Notes under the pieces: generated by a model | Told to the model about the DNA's origin: nothing | The model's input: only the letters and a program-made list of their open reading frames with translations | Databases searched by the model: none | Shown: positions 61,364 through 64,000 of the stretch, piece by piece | Layout: every line of letters begins with the position of its first letter | Numbering within the stretch: position 1 is the stretch's first letter | Assembly: GCF_013385425.1 (NCBI RefSeq) | Contig: NZ_JACAQA010000010.1 | Location: 185,804-249,803 of the forward strand | Reading direction: 5' to 3' | DNA from: Pseudomonas gingeri | GTDB taxonomy: Bacteria > Pseudomonadota > Gammaproteobacteria > Pseudomonadales > Pseudomonadaceae | Length of the DNA stretch: 64,000 nucleotides | Translations under genes and position numbers: made by a program

Positions 61364-62782
61364 ATGGCCGCTGCTATAGAAACCAGCCGCTACGCCCGCT
61401 TTGCCCTGCTCTGCTCGAACTGGGCCGAACGCTGGTTTCCCGACTCCTGGGTGTTTGCCGCACTGGCGGTGATCGTCGTCGCCCTGGCCACCCTGGCCAT
61501 CGGCGCGAAGCCGAGCGAAGCCGCGATGGCCTTCGGCGACGGCTTCTGGAGCCTGATCCCCTTCACCATGCAGATGGCCTTCGTGGTGATCGGCGGTTAT
61601 GTGGTCGCCAGTTCGCCACCGGCGGTGAAGCTGATCGACCGCCTGGCCCGGATCCCGAAGAACGGCCGTTCGGCGGTGGCCTGGGTCGCCCTGATTTCCA
61701 TGGTCGCCTCGCTGCTGAACTGGGGGCTGTCCCTGGTCTTCGGCGGCTTGCTGGTCCGCGCCCTCGCGCGCCGCACCGATCTGCGCATGGACTACCGCGC
61801 CGCCGGTGCCGCCGCCTACCTGGGCCTGGGCGCCGTCTGGGCCCTGGGGCTGTCGTCGTCCGCCGCCCAGTTGCAGGCCAACCCGGCCAGCCTGCCACCG
61901 TCGATCCTGTCGATCACCGGGATGATTCCGTTCACCCAGACCATCTTTCTCTGGCAGTCCGGCGTACTCTTGCTGGCGCTGATCGTGGTCTCGCTGGTGA
62001 TCGCCTACGCCACCGCACCGGGCCCCGACTCGGCCCGGGACGCCAAGGCCTGCGGCGTCGATCCGAGCTTCAACCTGCCACCGCTGAGCCAGCGCTCGCG
62101 CCCCGGCGAATGGCTGGAATACAGCCCGCTGCTGATCATTCTGCTGGCCTTGCTGGCCGCCGGCTGGCTGTTCCATGAGTTCTCGACCAAACCGGCGATC
62201 AGCGCCATTTCCGGGCTGAACACCTACAACTTCCTGTTCCTGATGGCCGGTGCGCTGCTGCATTGGCGCCCGCGCAGTTTTCTCGACGCCGTGGCCCGTG
62301 CCGTGCCGACCACTACCGGCGTGCTGATCCAGTTCCCGCTGTACGGTTCCATCGCGGCGCTGATGACCACGGTCAAGGGCGGCGACGCGCTGACCCTGGC
62401 CCACCACATCTCGACCTTCTTTACCCAGATCGCTTCGCACGATACCTACGCGTTGCTGATGGGGGTGTACTCGGCGGTGCTCGGCTTCTTTATTCCCTCC
62501 GGTGGCGGCAAATGGATCATCGAGGCGCCCTATGTGATGCAGGTGGCCAATGACCTGAAATACCACCTGGGCTGGGCAGTCCAGATCTACAACGCGGCCG
62601 AGGCGCTGCCGAACCTGATCAACCCCTTCTACATGCTGCCGCTGCTGGGCGTGCTGGGATTGAAGGCGCGGGACCTGATCGGCTTCTCCTTCGTGCAACT
62701 CCTGGTGCACGCACCGTTGGTGCTGTTCCTGCTGTGGGCGCTGGGGACCACCCTGGCCTACAACGCACCCGTCATGCCATAG
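61364..62782 (+). CDS. atoE: Short-chain fatty acid transporter, AtoE family
   Basis: 472 aa, about 12 helices. The AtoE pattern is clear: WVFAALAVIVVALATL, QMAFVVIGGYVVASSPP, LNWGLSLVFGGLLVRA and FIPSGGGKWIIEAPYV. It imports short-chain acids such as acetoacetate or butyrate. No atoDAB genes adjoin it here, so the true substrate is open. AAGAGGAC precedes ATG 61364. A hairpin follows at 62801-62841. Confidence 0.9.
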   Translation: MAAAIETSRYARFALLCSNWAERWFPDSWVFAALAVIVVALATLAIGAKPSEAAMAFGDGFWSLIPFTMQMAFVVIGGYVVASSPPAVKLIDRLARIPKNGRSAVAWVALISMVASLLNWGLSLVFGGLLVRALARRTDLRMDYRAAGAAAYLGLGAVWALGLSSSAAQLQANPASLPPSILSITGMIPFTQTIFLWQSGVLLLALIVVSLVIAYATAPGPDSARDAKACGVDPSFNLPPLSQRSRPGEWLEYSPLLIILLALLAAGWLFHEFSTKPAISAISGLNTYNFLFLMAGALLHWRPRSFLDAVARAVPTTTGVLIQFPLYGSIAALMTTVKGGDALTLAHHISTFFTQIASHDTYALLMGVYSAVLGFFIPSGGGKWIIEAPYVMQVANDLKYHLGWAVQIYNAAEALPNLINPFYMLPLLGVLGLKARDLIGFSFVQLLVHAPLVLFLLWALGTTLAYNAPVMP

Positions 62783-62800
62783 CGGTTGCTACAAACTACA

Positions 62801-62841
62801 AGCCGCTGCAAGAGCGCTGTTATCCGCGCTCTTGTGGCTCG
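62801..62841 (+). terminator. Hairpin after atoE
   Basis: CAAGAGCGC (62809-62817) pairs perfectly with GCGCTCTTG (62826-62834), extended by AGCC/GGCT. There is no T-tract, so termination is uncertain; it might stabilise the 3' end. Confidence 0.45.
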
Positions 62842-63063
62842 CCGCCCCCAAGTAAAGTAACAAGTAAGTGACAATTTCAAAAACGACGACGCTAATTGCA
62901 ACAATGCTGAATTGATGCTGAATAAGTACGCAAGAACGCAAATTCCACGAGTCAGTGATCCGCGTCATGTATTACGCTGTCCGGACAAACCGGCACGATC
63001 GTACCATCACGTTTTTTCCGAGCGTGCCCCGCCCCACCCGTCGTGCTTCAAGGTGGATGAATC

Positions 63064-63750
63064 ATGGACCAATGGAAAGAAGAGCAATTGCGGCTTCTGG
63101 GTTCGGCGCAAGAAGAGCAGGAATTGTTCGAGCTCTTGCCCGGTCTGGTCAGGCAACTAGGCTACCCCTATTACCGCTATATCAGACTGAACCCCGGTGC
63201 CTCCCCCTGGATAAAGAACAACTATCCCGAGGAGTGGAACCAGTACTATCAGGACCACAACCTCTACGTGATCGACCCGGTGCTGACCCGTGCCCGGCAT
63301 TCCCATATGCCAGTGCTCTGGTCGCCGGAAATTTTTGCCAAGGACCCAGCGTTCTGGACCCAAAAGCAATCGTTTGGCATGCGTCATGGCTGGTCACAGA
63401 CGGTACAGCATGTTCAGGGCCCTCAGAGCATTCTGTGCGTCGCCCGCCCCAAGGGCGAAATCGATCGCCGCGAGTTCTACCAAAAAGCCGGGCATATTCT
63501 GTGGCTGTGCAATGTCCTGCATTCAGCAGCCATCCGCGACCTGTCCAGCACGCCCACGTATCTGCTGTCTCCTCGGGAAGTCGAGGTATTGAAGTGGTCG
63601 GGCGAAGGCAAGACAGCACCGGAAATCGCCCGGTTGCTTGAGCTCAACGTGCGCACGGTGAACTTCCATATCGCCAACGCGATCACCAAGACCGGCACCA
63701 CCAACAAAGTCGCGGCGATGGTCGCGGCGATTCAGTCCGGGGCCCTGTAA
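63064..63750 (+). CDS. LuxR-type quorum-sensing regulator without adjacent luxI (solo)
   Basis: 228 aa. The N-terminal autoinducer-binding domain has W58, Y62, D71, P72 and W86, equivalent to W57, Y61, D70, P71 and W85 of TraR. The ligand pocket is thus mostly canonical. The C-terminal LuxR HTH (LSPREVEVLKWSGEGKTAPEIARLLELNVRTVNFHI) is intact. No luxI homologue or lux box is visible within the window, so it may sense foreign AHLs or plant compounds, as PsoR of P. protegens does. Resemblance to PsoR is from memory. The gene downstream on the same strand is a Tat-exported protein. Confidence 0.92.
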   Translation: MDQWKEEQLRLLGSAQEEQELFELLPGLVRQLGYPYYRYIRLNPGASPWIKNNYPEEWNQYYQDHNLYVIDPVLTRARHSHMPVLWSPEIFAKDPAFWTQKQSFGMRHGWSQTVQHVQGPQSILCVARPKGEIDRREFYQKAGHILWLCNVLHSAAIRDLSSTPTYLLSPREVEVLKWSGEGKTAPEIARLLELNVRTVNFHIANAITKTGTTNKVAAMVAAIQSGAL

Positions 63751-63913
63751 GGCCCCCGGCAAAATTCCGTCACGCAATCCCTGCCCCATCCCCCTCGACA
63801 ATTGGCATACTGCCCGGCGGCAGAATGGATCTGTCGCTGTTCCGTCATATTGCATTGCTAAGTTTCGATGCGAAATATTTTGATACGTCAAACCCAGCCA
63901 GCAGGAACCCAGG

Positions 63914-64000
63914 ATGAGTGACGAGAAAGACCTCGACCAGTCGCAAGCGCCCGAAAACGATAACCCCACCGACACCAGTCGTCGCCGCTTTCTCGGTGGT
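63914..64000 (+). CDS. N-terminus of a Tat-exported protein (partial)
   Basis: 29 codons from ATG 63914, with CAGGAACCCAGG upstream, run off the window. The sequence MSDEKDLDQSQAPEN ends in TDTSRRRFLGG, a twin-arginine (S-R-R-R-F-L) signal. It should thus be exported folded with a cofactor. The enzyme cannot be named from this piece. It is 163 bp downstream of the LuxR solo and may be its target. Confidence 0.75.
   Translation, partial: MSDEKDLDQSQAPENDNPTDTSRRRFLGG

Noticed and set aside
1..64000. CRISPR array, rRNA operon, prophage or complete insertion sequence
   Set aside because: No regular spacer repeats, rRNA sequence, phage structural genes, integrase or intact transposase were seen anywhere.

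Overview
The window looks like the chromosome of a Pseudomonas, most likely of the P. fluorescens / P. protegens / P. chlororaphis complex. The core runs hemA-prfA-prmC-moeB-murI and, divergently, TPR lipoprotein-lolB-ispE-tRNA-Gln-prs-rplY-pth-ychF have the gene order and protein lengths I know from that genus. A REP pair, several chemoreceptors and GGDEF proteins, DUF6124/NadS/DUF6555-type small proteins and a LuxR solo fit as well. All names come from reading the protein sequences; no database search was run.

Layout. (1) 0-12.2 kb: two giant, divergently oriented toxin-like genes (265-4926 minus, 1553 aa; 5578-12216 plus, 2212 aa) flank a small cysteine-cluster gene. They share a homologous central segment that I read as a circularly permuted OTU-type cysteine protease/deubiquitinase: an N-H-Y motif lies 18 residues BEFORE the Cys motif. 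The first protein keeps D-G-N-C; the second has G-E-D-S, so it looks catalytically dead. Both carry an F-box-like LPAE segment downstream, and the larger one also has a TcdA/TcdB-type hydrophobic pore region. This is the most unusual content of the window. (2) 12.2-24.7 kb: pagL, then the housekeeping block (cell wall, release factor, haem, lipoprotein sorting, isoprenoid, PRPP, translation). (3) 24.7-33.1 kb: two small membrane/unknown genes, a 10-bp tandem repeat with a Fic-like remnant, a diguanylate cyclase, a dCache chemoreceptor, an Fsr-type MFS pump and a second chemoreceptor.

(4) 33.2-41 kb: an accessory, partly decayed region beginning at tRNA-Met. The 61 bp immediately 3' of the tRNA (its ACCA end, terminator and flank) recur 1351 bp downstream with two mismatches, bracketing a LysR-type regulator and a 41-aa membrane protein. 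Beyond lie a phosphoribosyltransferase-like remnant, a RelE/NadS toxin-antitoxin pair, a DUF6124 gene with a structured leader, an AT-rich orphan gene, a truncated acyl-CoA ligase that has lost its ATP-binding lysine, an enoyl-CoA hydratase scrap and a tandem pair of Gly-zipper/Pro-Tyr-Val-repeat exported proteins with a conserved upstream direct-repeat motif. No integrase or intact transposase is visible. (5) 41-49.7 kb: WYL regulator plus VOC protein, a divergent lysA/lysR pair of enterobacterial type, small exported proteins, tautomerase, CDF metal exporter, Ddl ligase and a REP pair. (6) 49.9-54.8 kb: DyP peroxidase, GGDEF protein, RidA, a soluble PAS-PAS chemoreceptor and a DUF6555-like protein.

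(7) 54.9-59.8 kb: a sugar-amine catabolic cluster. A ROK repressor is divergent from an APC permease, a ROK kinase and a NagB-II/FrlB-like SIS protein. Together they suggest uptake, phosphorylation and deamination or deglycation of an amino sugar or Amadori compound. (8) 59.8-64 kb: an MHS-type MFS transporter, an AtoE-type short-chain fatty acid transporter, a LuxR-type quorum-sensing solo and the first 29 codons of a Tat-exported protein. The window also starts inside a minus-strand gene of which only 23 codons are visible.
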